Below are positions 1 to 8,542 of a stretch of DNA of 64,000 bases, in pieces. Source of the stretch: Haloferax marinisediminis (GTDB lineage Archaea; Halobacteriota; Halobacteria; Halobacteriales; Haloferacaceae); assembly GCF_009674585.1 (NCBI RefSeq), contig NZ_WKJP01000001.1:1-64000 (forward strand), written 5' to 3'. Within the stretch, counting starts at the first letter, position 1; each line of letters begins with the position of its first letter. The notes below the pieces were generated by a model. The model ran no database searches, was not told the DNA's origin, and saw only the letters and a list, made by a program, of their open reading frames with translations. The position numbers and the translations under genes are program-made.

Positions 1-672
1 GTGCTCCGTCGCCGGCTCTCGCGACTCCCGTGGCTCTATCGCGCACTCCTCGTCGGAGGCGTCGTCGGTGCCGCGTGGAGTCTCTGGTCTCTTCCCGCCG
101 GCGACCTCACCTACCGCGCGGTCCACGACGCCCTCTTGTTTATCCTCATCCCGGGAGCGCTCGCGGTCTCACACGGGCGTAACCTCGGGTGGAGGGTTGA
201 CCGACGAGCGCTCAGGAACACCGTCCTCCTCGCGTTGTTCGTCCTTCCGTTCTACCTCGTTGGGTCGTCGCTCCCGACGATTCGGACGTACTATCCGATG
301 TGGCACACGTCGACGGCGCTCGCCGACTTCGTCCCACACGCAGCACAACAACTGCTGGTCGTCATCGCCGCCGAGACGTACTATCGCGGCTTGCTCTGCG
401 TCGGTGTCCGCGAAATCGGGCGTAAGAGTGCGCTCATCAGTCCGATTCTCTACGCGTTCCACCACGTCGGCAAACCACCGATAGAGCTCCTGTTGTCGGC
501 ACCGACCGATATCCTGTTCGGCCTCGTCGATTACGAGAGCGACTCGATCCTCCCGTCGATCGTCGCCCACGGGTTCGGTCTCATCCTCCTTGACTGGTTG
601 GTGCTCCATCCGCCGCTGTTCCCACCGGAAGACGTCGCTGCAGCGCTCCAGTGGCTTCCGATTCCGCTATGA
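1..672 (+). CDS. CPBP-family intramembrane protease-like protein
   Basis: This is a polytopic membrane protein of 223 residues with the layout of the CPBP (CAAX protease/bacteriocin-processing) family. Motif 1 lies at residues 124-130 (AETYYRG), motif 2 at 153-159 (FHHVGKP), and a late His motif at 190-193 (HGFG). The usual EExxxR is AExxxR here, so the first Glu is Ala124, which may reduce or alter peptidase activity. About six hydrophobic helices are visible. The reading begins with GTG at the first base of the window, so the true start may lie outside. Family assignment is good; substrate and function are unknown. Confidence 0.75.
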   Translation: MLRRRLSRLPWLYRALLVGGVVGAAWSLWSLPAGDLTYRAVHDALLFILIPGALAVSHGRNLGWRVDRRALRNTVLLALFVLPFYLVGSSLPTIRTYYPMWHTSTALADFVPHAAQQLLVVIAAETYYRGLLCVGVREIGRKSALISPILYAFHHVGKPPIELLLSAPTDILFGLVDYESDSILPSIVAHGFGLILLDWLVLHPPLFPPEDVAAALQWLPIPL

Positions 673-797
673 CTCACTCCGGCGACGACGACGAGTGCGC
701 GGCCTACACAGACGCAAAGTCGTCGTTCGTTCAGACGGTACTCGAAGAACGTCGGGACACGGCGTATCCCCGTCACAACTCGCTGACGGCGCGGTAG
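669..797 (+). CDS. possible 42-residue acidic small protein overlapping the CPBP gene
   Basis: An ATG overlaps the stop of the CPBP gene in the ATGA pattern used for translational coupling here. It opens a 42-codon frame that starts MTHSGDDDEC and ends SLTAR. Most codons end in G or C, like the real genes around it. It runs 25 bp into the 3' end of the convergent serine hydrolase gene. No family is recognised. It may be a real coupled small protein or a chance frame. Confidence 0.35.
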   Translation: MTHSGDDDECAAYTDAKSSFVQTVLEERRDTAYPRHNSLTAR

Positions 798-2272
798 AAT
801 CCCTCGGGCCACCGTTCTGGGTCGATTCCATACTCGCCCCCGTTTCGAACGATGATGAGCCGATTGGCTGGCGACACGTAGACGAACTGTCCGCGGTCAC
901 CCCACGCCGCGAAGTCCGGCGGTTCGTTCTCACGCGGAAAACCCCACCACATGAACGCGTAGTACTCGTCGTCCGAGAACGCGGGTGCTCGTCCGGCCGG
1001 GTTGCGACCCGTTGCGAGGGCAACCCAGTCGGGGTGGACAATCGACGCGCCGTTCCAGTCTCCATCGTGTAAAAAGAGCCGCCCGAACTTTGCGAAGTCG
1101 ATGGCGCGTGCATTGAGGCCGGCTTCCATCTTCTCGAACCCGCTGGTGGTCGAGTCGAGACACCACGCTCCGTCGAACTCCATCCCGAGGGGGTCCCACA
1201 CCCGTGTCTGTGTCCACTCGGTGACCGACATCCCCGTCGTCCGTTCGAGAATCAACCCAAGCAACTGCGGGTGGTACTTGTTGTACAGGAAGTACTCACC
1301 GGGCGGGTCGACGATGTGCGTGTTGTAGAGACTGATGTGTCGCTGGTCGGGGTAGTACGACGTGAGCGCGTCGTCGCTGTTGTACAGACCCCAGCGAATC
1401 TCCTGATAGTCGAGTCCTGAGGACATCGTGAGGAGATGCCGAATCGTGATGTTCGCGAACGCCGGGTCGCGGTCGAGTAACTCGGGGAGATACTGGGTAA
1501 TCGGGTCGTCGATGCCACCGATGAATCCCTCTTGGATGGCGATTCCCACGAGCGTCGAGGCGAACGACTTTGCGACGGAGTACGACGTGAGCATCGAGTC
1601 GCGTCGCCATCCGTTGAAGTACGATTCGTAGACGATACGGTCGTCCTGAACGACGACGAACGCTTGTGTGGCAGTCCCGGCGAGGAAGGCCTCGAAATCG
1701 TCGACGGAGAAGGCAGTCTCGAACGCTGCTGCGACCCGGCGTTCGTCGAGTGCGACATCGAACTGATACGGCGACGGAGAGGCCGAGAGGACTCGTTGCG
1801 GGAAGTGAGTGAGGAAGTCGCCAACGTCGGAGTCCCTCCACGCGAGGATACGCCAAACGTACTCTCTGGGATACCGTATCGCGGCAATAGCGGTCAAAGC
1901 CGCGAAGGACGACAACAGGACGACGGGTATCGCGACGAGGGTTCCAAGGAGACGGCGTCGAGAGAGCGGTCTTCCCAAGAACGAAAGGTGCAGTGCACCC
2001 CGACTCGTAGAACCGTCTGCAGACCATGTACCCTTGTTTGACCACACTCTGTCGTCACGATGCGACCGACCGCCTTTTGTAGGTGGCTTGGGGGCTGGGT
2101 CAGCACGTATTGACGCCCAGAGCACCACGATGCCAAGCGTCCCAATGAGTGCAACAAAGACGAACCGTGCAGGGGTCGCAGCGAGGACACTCCACGTCCA
2201 GACTGCGAGCACAATCAGCACTCCACCAATGGCCAGTTTTCCGAGGCCCCTCGCATCGCCAAGTGTCGTCAT
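773..2272 (-). CDS. membrane-anchored beta-lactamase-class serine hydrolase
   Basis: This 499-residue protein belongs to the class C beta-lactamase/penicillin-binding-like hydrolases (NylB-like). Two N-terminal transmembrane helices (about residues 12-32 and 35-55) and a third (about 108-132) anchor an outward catalytic domain. The SxxK motif is SVAK at 232-235, and a Tyr region (LYNKYH) lies near 329-334. A third motif resembling the usual HxG/KTG is WGDRGQF at 457-463. The ATG at 2272 is preferred to the upstream start at 2347 because the latter sits in promoter-like sequence and adds a non-acidic tail. The substrate cannot be read from sequence. The gene diverges from the DUF302 gene. Confidence 0.8.
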   Translation of the reverse strand: MTTLGDARGLGKLAIGGVLIVLAVWTWSVLAATPARFVFVALIGTLGIVVLWASIRADPAPKPPTKGGRSHRDDRVWSNKGTWSADGSTSRGALHLSFLGRPLSRRRLLGTLVAIPVVLLSSFAALTAIAAIRYPREYVWRILAWRDSDVGDFLTHFPQRVLSASPSPYQFDVALDERRVAAAFETAFSVDDFEAFLAGTATQAFVVVQDDRIVYESYFNGWRRDSMLTSYSVAKSFASTLVGIAIQEGFIGGIDDPITQYLPELLDRDPAFANITIRHLLTMSSGLDYQEIRWGLYNSDDALTSYYPDQRHISLYNTHIVDPPGEYFLYNKYHPQLLGLILERTTGMSVTEWTQTRVWDPLGMEFDGAWCLDSTTSGFEKMEAGLNARAIDFAKFGRLFLHDGDWNGASIVHPDWVALATGRNPAGRAPAFSDDEYYAFMWWGFPRENEPPDFAAWGDRGQFVYVSPANRLIIVRNGGEYGIDPERWPEGFYRAVSEL

Positions 2273-2397
2273 TTTCTCTCGCCCTCTCAACTGTACAGAT
2301 ACGCTCGGCACGCATCTAAATCGGATGTACAGATAGCTCATGTGCAAATTGGATACAATACCGTAGCTTTTCCACGGTGGAGGCCGAGAGTCATCTT

Positions 2398-2853
2398 ATG
2401 GCACTCCCAATCGACCCGACCGCCATCAAACCGGAAGACATCGGTGAGGAACGTGTGGTCCTCGACATGGAACACGAGGAGGCAATCGAACACGTCCGCG
2501 AGGCGTTCACGGATGCAGGGTTCGGTGTCGCAACCGAATTTTCGCCGTCGGAGATGCTCAACGAGAAAGTCGACGCCGGCCGTGACCCGTACTACGTCCT
2601 CGGTGCCTGCAACCCCGCGATGGCCGACCGCGCACTCACCGCCTCCGACAACCAGATTGGCGGCCTCTTCCCGTGTAACGTCGTCATCTGGGAGGAAGAA
2701 CCTGGGAAACAGGTCGTCTACCACCTGAGCATCATGCGCGTCGCCCGCCTCATTGGTATCGCCCCCGACAACGACGAGATGGCAGACATCATCGCCGACA
2801 CGGGCGAACTCGTCGAGAAAGCGCTCGCCAACCTCGACGCTGTCGACGCCTAA
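2398..2853 (+). CDS. DUF302 domain protein
   Basis: This small soluble acidic protein of 151 residues has the DUF302 fold. It shows the family's two conserved stretches, ACNPAMADRAL near residue 70 and LFPCNVVI near residue 90, each with a Cys. DUF302 proteins occur alone or beside redox and metal genes, but their biochemical role is not established. The ATG at 2398 follows a promoter-like AT-rich stretch shared with the divergent serine hydrolase gene; an in-frame start at 2377 is less likely. Confidence 0.8.
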   Translation: MALPIDPTAIKPEDIGEERVVLDMEHEEAIEHVREAFTDAGFGVATEFSPSEMLNEKVDAGRDPYYVLGACNPAMADRALTASDNQIGGLFPCNVVIWEEEPGKQVVYHLSIMRVARLIGIAPDNDEMADIIADTGELVEKALANLDAVDA

Positions 2854-2907
2854 GCAGTCTCGCTATCGGTCGGCCTCTCGTTTCGGCTCAGCCGACCCAT
2901 CCTCTTC

Positions 2908-3069
2908 TCACGCGTCGGAGTGACTGCCGTCGTCCTCACTCTCGTCCTTCTGGCGAACGAAGAACACGTACCCGACCCCCGCGAGCGCGACGACTGGGAG
3001 TAAGAGGAGTAGCAAGATGAGGGCGATGATGAGCAGTTCTGGACCTCCGGGTATCTGGAGTGGGACCAT
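2908..3069 (-). CDS. 53-residue TatA-like single-span membrane protein
   Basis: This short frame is a typical small membrane protein. It starts MVPLQIPGGPELLIIA, continues as one long Leu/Ile/Val helix (residues 11-37), and ends in a charged tail rich in Asp, Glu and Ser. The GGPELL entry into the helix matches the start of haloarchaeal TatA subunits of the twin-arginine translocase. The Phe-Gly hinge and amphipathic helix of functional TatA are absent. It could be a TatA relative used as a membrane anchor or an independent small protein. It is convergent with the DUF302 gene and lies downstream of nreA. Confidence 0.65.
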   Translation of the reverse strand: MVPLQIPGGPELLIIALILLLLLLPVVALAGVGYVFFVRQKDESEDDGSHSDA

Positions 3070-3105
3070 ACGAAAACATGTCTTTCAGTTGCCAAAATAG
3101 TTGGC

Positions 3106-4368
3106 TCAAGAGAAGTCGAAGATGTTCGTCTGCAGTCCGGCGGCCATCGTCGACTTCCGGCGGAGGTCACCCAGCGAGACGGGGAGATAGTTGGTCACGT
3201 CGCGGACGGCGCCACCGAACGTCTCTGCCCCCGCTTTCTCTCCTTCGAAAGCGTGTCGAATCGACTCGCGAATCTGCCAGACGCCGACGGGACCCCAGTA
3301 GTCGTCGGAGACGTGTCTGAGGACGAGCGCCTTCGCCTGCCGCCCTCGGTCGTGGAGGTGTTCGAGGACACCCAATCGGGAGGCGTGGTACGCTCCTGCC
3401 GTCTCGTTCACGTACGACGTCCGACCTTCGTAGCCCTCGCTGTCTGCAGCGAGGTACATCCCTGCCTCTGGGTCTGGGTTCCAGACACTCCCGGGAGCCT
3501 TCATCTCGACCAACTCGAACTCCCAGCGACCCGGCGCGAGGATGACCCAGAACGCGTTGCCGAGGAACTCGTTTCGGTAGATTTCGACGTTGTCGATGGA
3601 AGGTGCGTGTTTCACCGTTCCCCGGAGGTACTGGCCGAGTGTGTCGTCGACAGCGGTAATCGACCACCGCGTGGGCACGAGGCGTCGCTGTTCTGTCTGA
3701 CCAAGTGCGCCCGCCGACAGAATGGTGTTGATGTCGTACACGTCGAACCCGCGTCGGTAGAGGTACGTCATCGCTCCCTGTGCGTTCCAGTCGTCGTCTT
3801 CGAGCGTCTTTTTCACCGCTTTCGGGACGTGCGGGTTCTCCGCGAGGTCAGCAGACCGAGCGCGGGCGCGGGGGCCGACAGGTGTCGCAACGTCGTCCGA
3901 GTGGGCGTCGAGGTCTAACTCGGGTTTCCCGTCGAGACCGATTTCGACGGTCACGGGACGGTCGGCGATTGCGACTTCTCGTTGCGTCCCCAGAAACCCG
4001 TCCCACGAGTCGGCGACGTTCGTCACCTTCGTGCCGCGATTCGAATTGAGAAGCGAGGTTCGACGCTGGAACACGTCCGAGATACTCACGCCCTCGTCGT
4101 ACCACGCGGCGCTCGTCTCGAAGGTGTCGGCATCTTCGTCGTGGCCGACTGGCGAGAGAATGCCAGTCGAGACGCGCGGGTAGTTCGAACGCCCGACGAA
4201 GATGGACGGCGAGACGCCGCCGTAGAGTGAGTCACCTTGGACCGTCTCCTCGAATCGGTCTTGGAACGTCTCGAGGTGGTCGAGAATGCCGTAGGACTTC
4301 TCTTCGGCGAGACGCCGGCGCTCGGCACGTTCGTCTCGCTCGATGTCCATGAACTCGTCGAGCCGCAT
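3106..4368 (-). CDS. nreA: DNA repair protein NreA
   Basis: This 420-residue archaeal DNA repair protein has the Nre N- and C-terminal domains. Conserved blocks include RAERRRLAEEKSYGILDHLE near the start, PSIFVGRSNYP near residue 60, and the C-terminal QTNIFDFS. The last is a PCNA-interacting (PIP) box at the extreme C-terminus, as known for NreA of Haloferax and other archaea. NreA is linked to repair of crosslink-type DNA damage. The start is taken at MRLDEF (4368); an ATG one codon earlier (4371) is equally possible, while the frame upstream to 4470 is Arg-rich and unlike the family. It is followed by tfb upstream on the same strand. Confidence 0.92.
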   Translation of the reverse strand: MRLDEFMDIERDERAERRRLAEEKSYGILDHLETFQDRFEETVQGDSLYGGVSPSIFVGRSNYPRVSTGILSPVGHDEDADTFETSAAWYDEGVSISDVFQRRTSLLNSNRGTKVTNVADSWDGFLGTQREVAIADRPVTVEIGLDGKPELDLDAHSDDVATPVGPRARARSADLAENPHVPKAVKKTLEDDDWNAQGAMTYLYRRGFDVYDINTILSAGALGQTEQRRLVPTRWSITAVDDTLGQYLRGTVKHAPSIDNVEIYRNEFLGNAFWVILAPGRWEFELVEMKAPGSVWNPDPEAGMYLAADSEGYEGRTSYVNETAGAYHASRLGVLEHLHDRGRQAKALVLRHVSDDYWGPVGVWQIRESIRHAFEGEKAGAETFGGAVRDVTNYLPVSLGDLRRKSTMAAGLQTNIFDFS

Positions 4369-4473
4369 CATCGGATGTGGGTCGCCCGACGGTATGAACC
4401 TTCGGCGACGGAGTCGACGTGACGGACGTGAAAATGAACTCGCAGAGGTACCCGAGACGGGCACCGACACTGC

Positions 4474-5463
4474 TCAGGCGTGGATGCCCATCGCTTCGAT
4501 CTGTTCTTGGTAGCGGTTCCGGATGGTGACTTCGGTCACCTGCGCGACGTCGGCGACTTCACGCTGGGTCTTCTTCTCGTTACAGAGCAACGAAGCCGCG
4601 TAAATCGCCGCGGCAGCGAATCCCGTCGGCGACTTCCCGGAGAGCAAGCCCTGTTCGGCCGTCGTCTCGATAATCTCGTTCGCCTTCGACTGCACTTCCT
4701 TCGAGAGGTCGAGTTCAGACGAGAAACGAGGGACGTACTTCTTCGGGTCGACTGGGCGCATCTCGAGTCCGAGTTCCTGTGAGATGTACCGGTACGTGCG
4801 ACCGATCTCTTTCCGCTCGACGCGGGAGACTTCGGCAATCTCTTCGAGCGAGCGCGGAATCCCCTCTTTCCGACAGGCAGCGTAGAGCGTCGCGGTTGCG
4901 ACGCCCTCGATGGAGCGTCCGCGAATCAGGTCTTCGTTGAGCGCGCGGCGGTAGATGACGGACGCGACTTCGCGGACAGCACGCGGGACACCGAGTGCGG
5001 ACGCCATGCGGTCGATTTCGCTGAGTGCGAACTGCAAGTTCCGTTCGCCGGCGTCTTTGGTCCGAATTCGCTCTTGCCACTTCCGAAGACGGTGCATCTG
5101 TGACCGTTTTTCGGACGAGAGCGACCGGCCATAGGCGTCTTTGTCCTTCCAGTCGATGGTCGTCGTCAGTCCCTTGTCGTGCATCGTCTGGGTGGTCGGT
5201 GCACCGACGCGTGACTTCGACTGTCGTTCCGAGTGGTTGAACGCACGCCACTCCGGTCCGGGGTCGATACGCTCTTCTTCGATGATGATTCCAGTCTCTT
5301 CGTGAATTAGCTCACCATCCCCAGTTCGAATCACTTCGTCGGGGTCGAGATTGTCGAGGTCTATCTCGTCTTCCGCTGTCGGTTCGTCGTCCTCCGACTC
5401 CGACTCCGCTCCCCATCGAGGTCGGTCGTGCTCACGTTCCCGCTGGCGGGTAGGCCGTTTCAT
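4474..5463 (-). CDS. tfb: transcription initiation factor TFB without zinc-ribbon cysteines
   Basis: This is an archaeal TFIIB homologue of 329 residues, which bridges TBP-DNA and RNA polymerase. The B-linker/finger region is GPEWRAF at 69-75 and SRVGAP at 84-89. Two cyclin repeats follow (about 135-225 and 230-325), ending in the recognition helix [10 protein letters not shown]. The N-terminal segment that normally holds CxxC...CxxC aligns to residues 43-65 but has no Cys; the only Cys residues are C197 and C294. The first 40 residues are highly acidic. Haloarchaea carry several TFBs, so this may be a specialised paralogue. The start at 5463 follows an AT-rich stretch. Confidence 0.92.
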   Translation of the reverse strand: MKRPTRQREREHDRPRWGAESESEDDEPTAEDEIDLDNLDPDEVIRTGDGELIHEETGIIIEEERIDPGPEWRAFNHSERQSKSRVGAPTTQTMHDKGLTTTIDWKDKDAYGRSLSSEKRSQMHRLRKWQERIRTKDAGERNLQFALSEIDRMASALGVPRAVREVASVIYRRALNEDLIRGRSIEGVATATLYAACRKEGIPRSLEEIAEVSRVERKEIGRTYRYISQELGLEMRPVDPKKYVPRFSSELDLSKEVQSKANEIIETTAEQGLLSGKSPTGFAAAAIYAASLLCNEKKTQREVADVAQVTEVTIRNRYQEQIEAMGIHA

Positions 5464-5584
5464 CGCATTTTTATATTGTCTATGTGTTGATACTTGAAAC
5501 TTTCCCCCGATTTGTACACCAGGACCGCGTGCCACGGCGACGGCGAACGGAGCGCCTATACCGAGGCCCCAGCGAGGTGGAGGT

Positions 5585-6178
5585 ATGCCGACGGTCGAGT
5601 GTGACCCCGACGATGCCCGACGACGACTCGAAGAGGCGGGTGTTGCCGTCCAATCCGGCAACACAGAGTACGAACACTGGCGCGCCGAGCGTGGCGACGC
5701 CAGCGCCGTCGCCTACGACGACAAAGTCGTCGTGCAAGGGGCCAATCCCGCGGATTTGCTGGCTATCTTGCAATCGAAGGGTGGCCGGGCACACGTCTAC
5801 TTCGACGGTGCGAGTCGCGGGAATCCCGGTCCGGCTGCAATTGGGTGGGCTATCGTCACGAGCAACGGCATCGTCGCCGAAGGGTCGAAGCGCATCGGAA
5901 AGACGACCAACAACCGTGCCGAGTACGAAGCGCTCATCCAGGCGCTGACGGTCGCCAAAGAGTACGGATACGACGAAGTCGACGTCCGCGGAGACTCCCA
6001 ACTCATCGTCAAGCAGGTTCGTGGCGAGTGGAAGACCAACGACCCTGGACTCCGTGAGCGCCGCGTGAAGGCGAACGAACTCCTCACGGCGTTCGACCGC
6101 TGGACCCTCGAACACGTACCGCGAGAGATAAACGACCGCGCAGACTCCCTAGCCAACGAGGCCCTCGACAATGCCTGA
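5585..6178 (+). CDS. rnhA: ribonuclease HI
   Basis: This enzyme cleaves RNA in RNA-DNA hybrids. The protein has 197 residues: an N-terminal extension of about 68 residues typical of haloarchaeal forms, then the RNase H domain. Catalytic acids are visible in order: D74 ([10 protein letters not shown]), E113 (NNRAEYEA), D137 (RGDSQLI) and D187 ([10 protein letters not shown]). The gene overlaps the next one by 8 bp, indicating co-translation. The ATG at 5585 follows a GA-rich stretch. Confidence 0.95.
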   Translation: MPTVECDPDDARRRLEEAGVAVQSGNTEYEHWRAERGDASAVAYDDKVVVQGANPADLLAILQSKGGRAHVYFDGASRGNPGPAAIGWAIVTSNGIVAEGSKRIGKTTNNRAEYEALIQALTVAKEYGYDEVDVRGDSQLIVKQVRGEWKTNDPGLRERRVKANELLTAFDRWTLEHVPREINDRADSLANEALDNA

Positions 6179-6731
6179 GTCAGAACTCCCCGACGAGGTA
6201 CAGGAAGAAGCAGAGCGGTTGACTCGCCTGGCCCGCGACGCGGTCGACCCCGACGAGCGCGCCGCGTACCTCTCGGCGCGCGACGACCTCGTCGAGCAGT
6301 ACGACTTCGTCGCTCGCCACCGCGAAGAAGACGACGTGCTCGTCCTCCACCCCGCCGAGTGGGTCGACGACGGAGGAACCGTCCGTCCCGCGCAAATCGA
6401 CGACATCGACCGCGGGATAGAACGACCGCTGTCTGGAACTGGCGAAGACCACGAGTGGAGCGCAGTCGAAGAACACAACGCCACTGTCGTCGAGACCATC
6501 GCTGACGAACACGGAGACGTCCACGCCGCGAACGCACGCGCGTTCGCAGACTTCCTCGGAAACCACTACGTCCGCAGAATCGAGACAGCGGGCACTCCCG
6601 AGGTGCGTGAGTTCGTCAAAGAATATTATCCACGCAATGCGTGGCCGACCGCGGAACAGCGGTCAGTTCTTTCGGAGTCGCTCGAACTGATTTTCGACGC
6701 CGCAGGCGCCGAATTGCCCGAGTTCAAGTGA
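6171..6731 (+). CDS. conserved haloarchaeal protein encoded with rnhA
   Basis: This acidic soluble protein of 186 residues is known in haloarchaea mainly as the protein encoded next to rnhA. No catalytic motif is visible. It has an N-terminal helix-rich stretch, then segments such as VLHPAEWVD and a C-terminal part with NHYVRRIE and EFVKEYYPRNAWPT. It overlaps rnhA by 8 bp, so the two are almost certainly made together and may act in the same RNA/DNA hybrid or replication-linked process. That functional link is inference from position only. Confidence 0.8.
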   Translation: MPESELPDEVQEEAERLTRLARDAVDPDERAAYLSARDDLVEQYDFVARHREEDDVLVLHPAEWVDDGGTVRPAQIDDIDRGIERPLSGTGEDHEWSAVEEHNATVVETIADEHGDVHAANARAFADFLGNHYVRRIETAGTPEVREFVKEYYPRNAWPTAEQRSVLSESLELIFDAAGAELPEFK

Positions 6732-6754
6732 GCGATACCGGGGTTTTCGTCTAC

Positions 6755-7114
6755 TTACAGCTTGGCTTCGATGAGCTCGGAGACCATCTCGGCGCGCTCG
6801 TCGTCCGTAACGAACTTCGAGAGCATCCAGTCGAAGCGGTCGAGGACGGCTTTGAGACCGTCGTCGGTCAGTTCGTACTGGTTGGTACGCTTGTCGAGTT
6901 CGCTCTTCTCGACGAGGCCCATCTCGACGAGGTCGTCGAGGTTGGGGTACAGACGCCCGTGGTTGACTTCGGTGTCGTAGTACTCTTCGAGGTGGCGCTT
7001 GATTGCAAGACCGTACATCGGTTCCTCGGCAAGGATGACGAGGATGTTCTGTTGGAACGCGGTGAGGTCCCGAGCCGCACCGGATTTGTTGCCAATAGTT
7101 TGTGCCTCTGACAT
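6755..7114 (-). CDS. PadR-family winged-helix transcription regulator
   Basis: This 119-residue protein has the PadR-type winged helix-turn-helix. Visible features are LTAFQQNILVILAEEPMYGL, a following helix IKRHLEEYYDTEVNHGRLYP, and the wing VEKSELDKRTNQYELT. A C-terminal dimerisation helix follows, ending at residue 119. Such small PadR proteins are common in haloarchaea and usually repress nearby or their own genes. It is divergent from the pyrophosphatase gene across 338 bp. A TATA-like element lies 23-31 bp before the start, so the transcript is nearly leaderless. Confidence 0.88.
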   Translation of the reverse strand: MSEAQTIGNKSGAARDLTAFQQNILVILAEEPMYGLAIKRHLEEYYDTEVNHGRLYPNLDDLVEMGLVEKSELDKRTNQYELTDDGLKAVLDRFDWMLSKFVTDDERAEMVSELIEAKL

Positions 7115-7452
7115 GGATATGGAAATGTCATCTACCTATTTAAACTTTGTCAACGCGCAGTCGGTTTGGGTCTTTTATATAGCCTTTCCAACAGTAGAAA
7201 TTGGGGAGTGAGGCACGCGTACATCGGTTTTAGAATAAGTTAACGCGAAACTGAGTATCTCCAATATTGACGGGACCAACAGCGGAGGCATATCCAGAGA
7301 ATACTACAAACTCAATCTAAGGCACCTCCAGAGAATCTCCAGAGAATATCTCAGAGATTTGGTGCATCATCGTACTGCATCGGCACGGATCGAGAGAAAC
7401 AGTTCGAGAGCATCCCGAAAGGACTTTTGCTCGTTTCGAGGATGGGTTCAAT
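7115..7452. promoter_or_regulatory. divergent intergenic region between the PadR gene and ppa
   Basis: This 338-bp non-coding stretch is richer in A/T than its surroundings. It contains a TATA-like element on the minus strand for the PadR gene (7137-7145). Three copies of TCCAGAGAAT on the plus strand start at 7293, 7327 and 7338, on the side closer to ppa. A repeated word in a regulator-divergent region suggests an operator, but no symmetry was seen in the word itself. No open frame looked coding. Confidence 0.5.
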
Positions 7453-7986
7453 ATGGCGAATCTCTGGGAAGACATGGAAACCGGCCCCGACGCGCCGGAC
7501 GTCATCTACGCAGTTGTCGAGTGCCTCAAAGGCGAGCGCAACAAGTACGAGTACGACAAGGACATCCCCGGCGTCGTCCTCGACCGCGTGCTCCACTCCA
7601 ACGTCCACTACCCCTCGGACTACGGGTTCATGCCGCAGACGTACTACGACGACGAAGACCCCTTCGACGTGCTCGTCCTCGTCGAAGACCAGACGTTCCC
7701 TGGCTGCGTCATCGAAGCGCGCCCCGTCGCTCTCATGAAGATGGACGACGACGGCGAGCAGGACGACAAGGTCATCGCCGTCCCCACCGAGGACCCCCGG
7801 TACGACCACATCGAAGACCTCGAAGACATCCCGCAGCAACTCCGTGCCGAGATTGACGAGTTCTTCGCGACGTACAAGAACCTCGAAGCGGGCAAGGAAG
7901 TCGAGACCCTCGGCTGGGAAGACAAGCAGGCCGCGAAGGACGCCATCGAACACGCGATGGACCTCTACGAAGAGAACTTCGCGTAA
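7453..7986 (+). CDS. ppa: inorganic pyrophosphatase (family I)
   Basis: This cytosolic enzyme splits pyrophosphate into two phosphates, pulling forward biosynthetic reactions. The protein has the usual archaeal length of 177 residues. The family signature is DEDPFDVLV at 67-75, giving metal-binding D67 and D72, with a further Asp pair at 104-105 (DDKVIAV). The conserved VHYPSDYGFMPQT lies at 51-63. The gene is monocistronic, with a T-tract soon after its stop. Confidence 0.96.
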   Translation: MANLWEDMETGPDAPDVIYAVVECLKGERNKYEYDKDIPGVVLDRVLHSNVHYPSDYGFMPQTYYDDEDPFDVLVLVEDQTFPGCVIEARPVALMKMDDDGEQDDKVIAVPTEDPRYDHIEDLEDIPQQLRAEIDEFFATYKNLEAGKEVETLGWEDKQAAKDAIEHAMDLYEENFA

Positions 7987-8002
7987 GCGACGACACCACC
8001 TC

Positions 8003-8011
8003 GTTTTTTGT
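8003..8011 (+). terminator. T-tract terminator after ppa
   Basis: A run of six T residues (8004-8009) lies 18 bp beyond the ppa stop codon. Archaeal RNA polymerase terminates at such T-runs without needing a hairpin. Assignment is by position and composition only. Confidence 0.5.
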
Positions 8012-8199
8012 GACGCTGCCACCCGTAGTGGCCTCGCTCTATGTCGAGACCGAGACCACGCGACCGCCGTCGAGTCGCATACGGCACGAATCGACAGACG
8101 TCGTCGGGGGACATACCCTGCAGTTATCCTCGCTGCACCAGGGATGAATTATGCGCATGAGTAATTATTTGACCATCGGCAGCGTAGAGACAACTGAGT

Positions 8200-8325
8200 A
8201 TGGCAGCCAAGCAACCACGTCTCGGGCTCGCGCACCCGACCGTCGTTCCGACGAACTTCACTCCCCCCGCCGAGGCAACCACAGACGACGAAGCGGTCGC
8301 CGAAGAGACCGACGACGAGGCCTGA
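8200..8325 (+). CDS. 41-residue acidic small protein
   Basis: A short frame starts MAAKQPRLGLAHPTVVP and ends in an acidic tail rich in Asp, Glu and Ala. Codon choice is like the surrounding genes. A TATA-like element (TAATTATTT, 8162-8170) sits about 30 bp before the ATG, the expected place for a leaderless haloarchaeal transcript. No family is recognised. A real small protein is more likely than chance, but this rests on composition and promoter spacing. Confidence 0.5.
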   Translation: MAAKQPRLGLAHPTVVPTNFTPPAEATTDDEAVAEETDDEA

Positions 8326-8512
8326 TTTCGGATTCTCTGCCGACGTTCCCTCGGAGAGTGGCATCTCCGGTCGTCGATGCCAGAGGGTGTCTTTTCAGAC
8401 TGATGCAGTAGGAGTGAGCGTACGATGTGCCCGTGAGCGGTGACTTTGTAAGTGGAGTCTGTCGGGTAGCCGTCGAGAAGGTGTGCGATTGGCACGCGCG
8501 CGAGGCAACCCC

Positions 8513-8520
8513 TTTTTATC
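8513..8520 (+). promoter_or_regulatory. TATA element for the rhomboid gene
   Basis: TTTTTATC lies 23-30 bp before the ATG at 8543, the normal spacing for a leaderless haloarchaeal promoter. Confidence 0.55.
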
Positions 8521-8542
8521 TCGTCGCTGCAACTCGTGAGTA

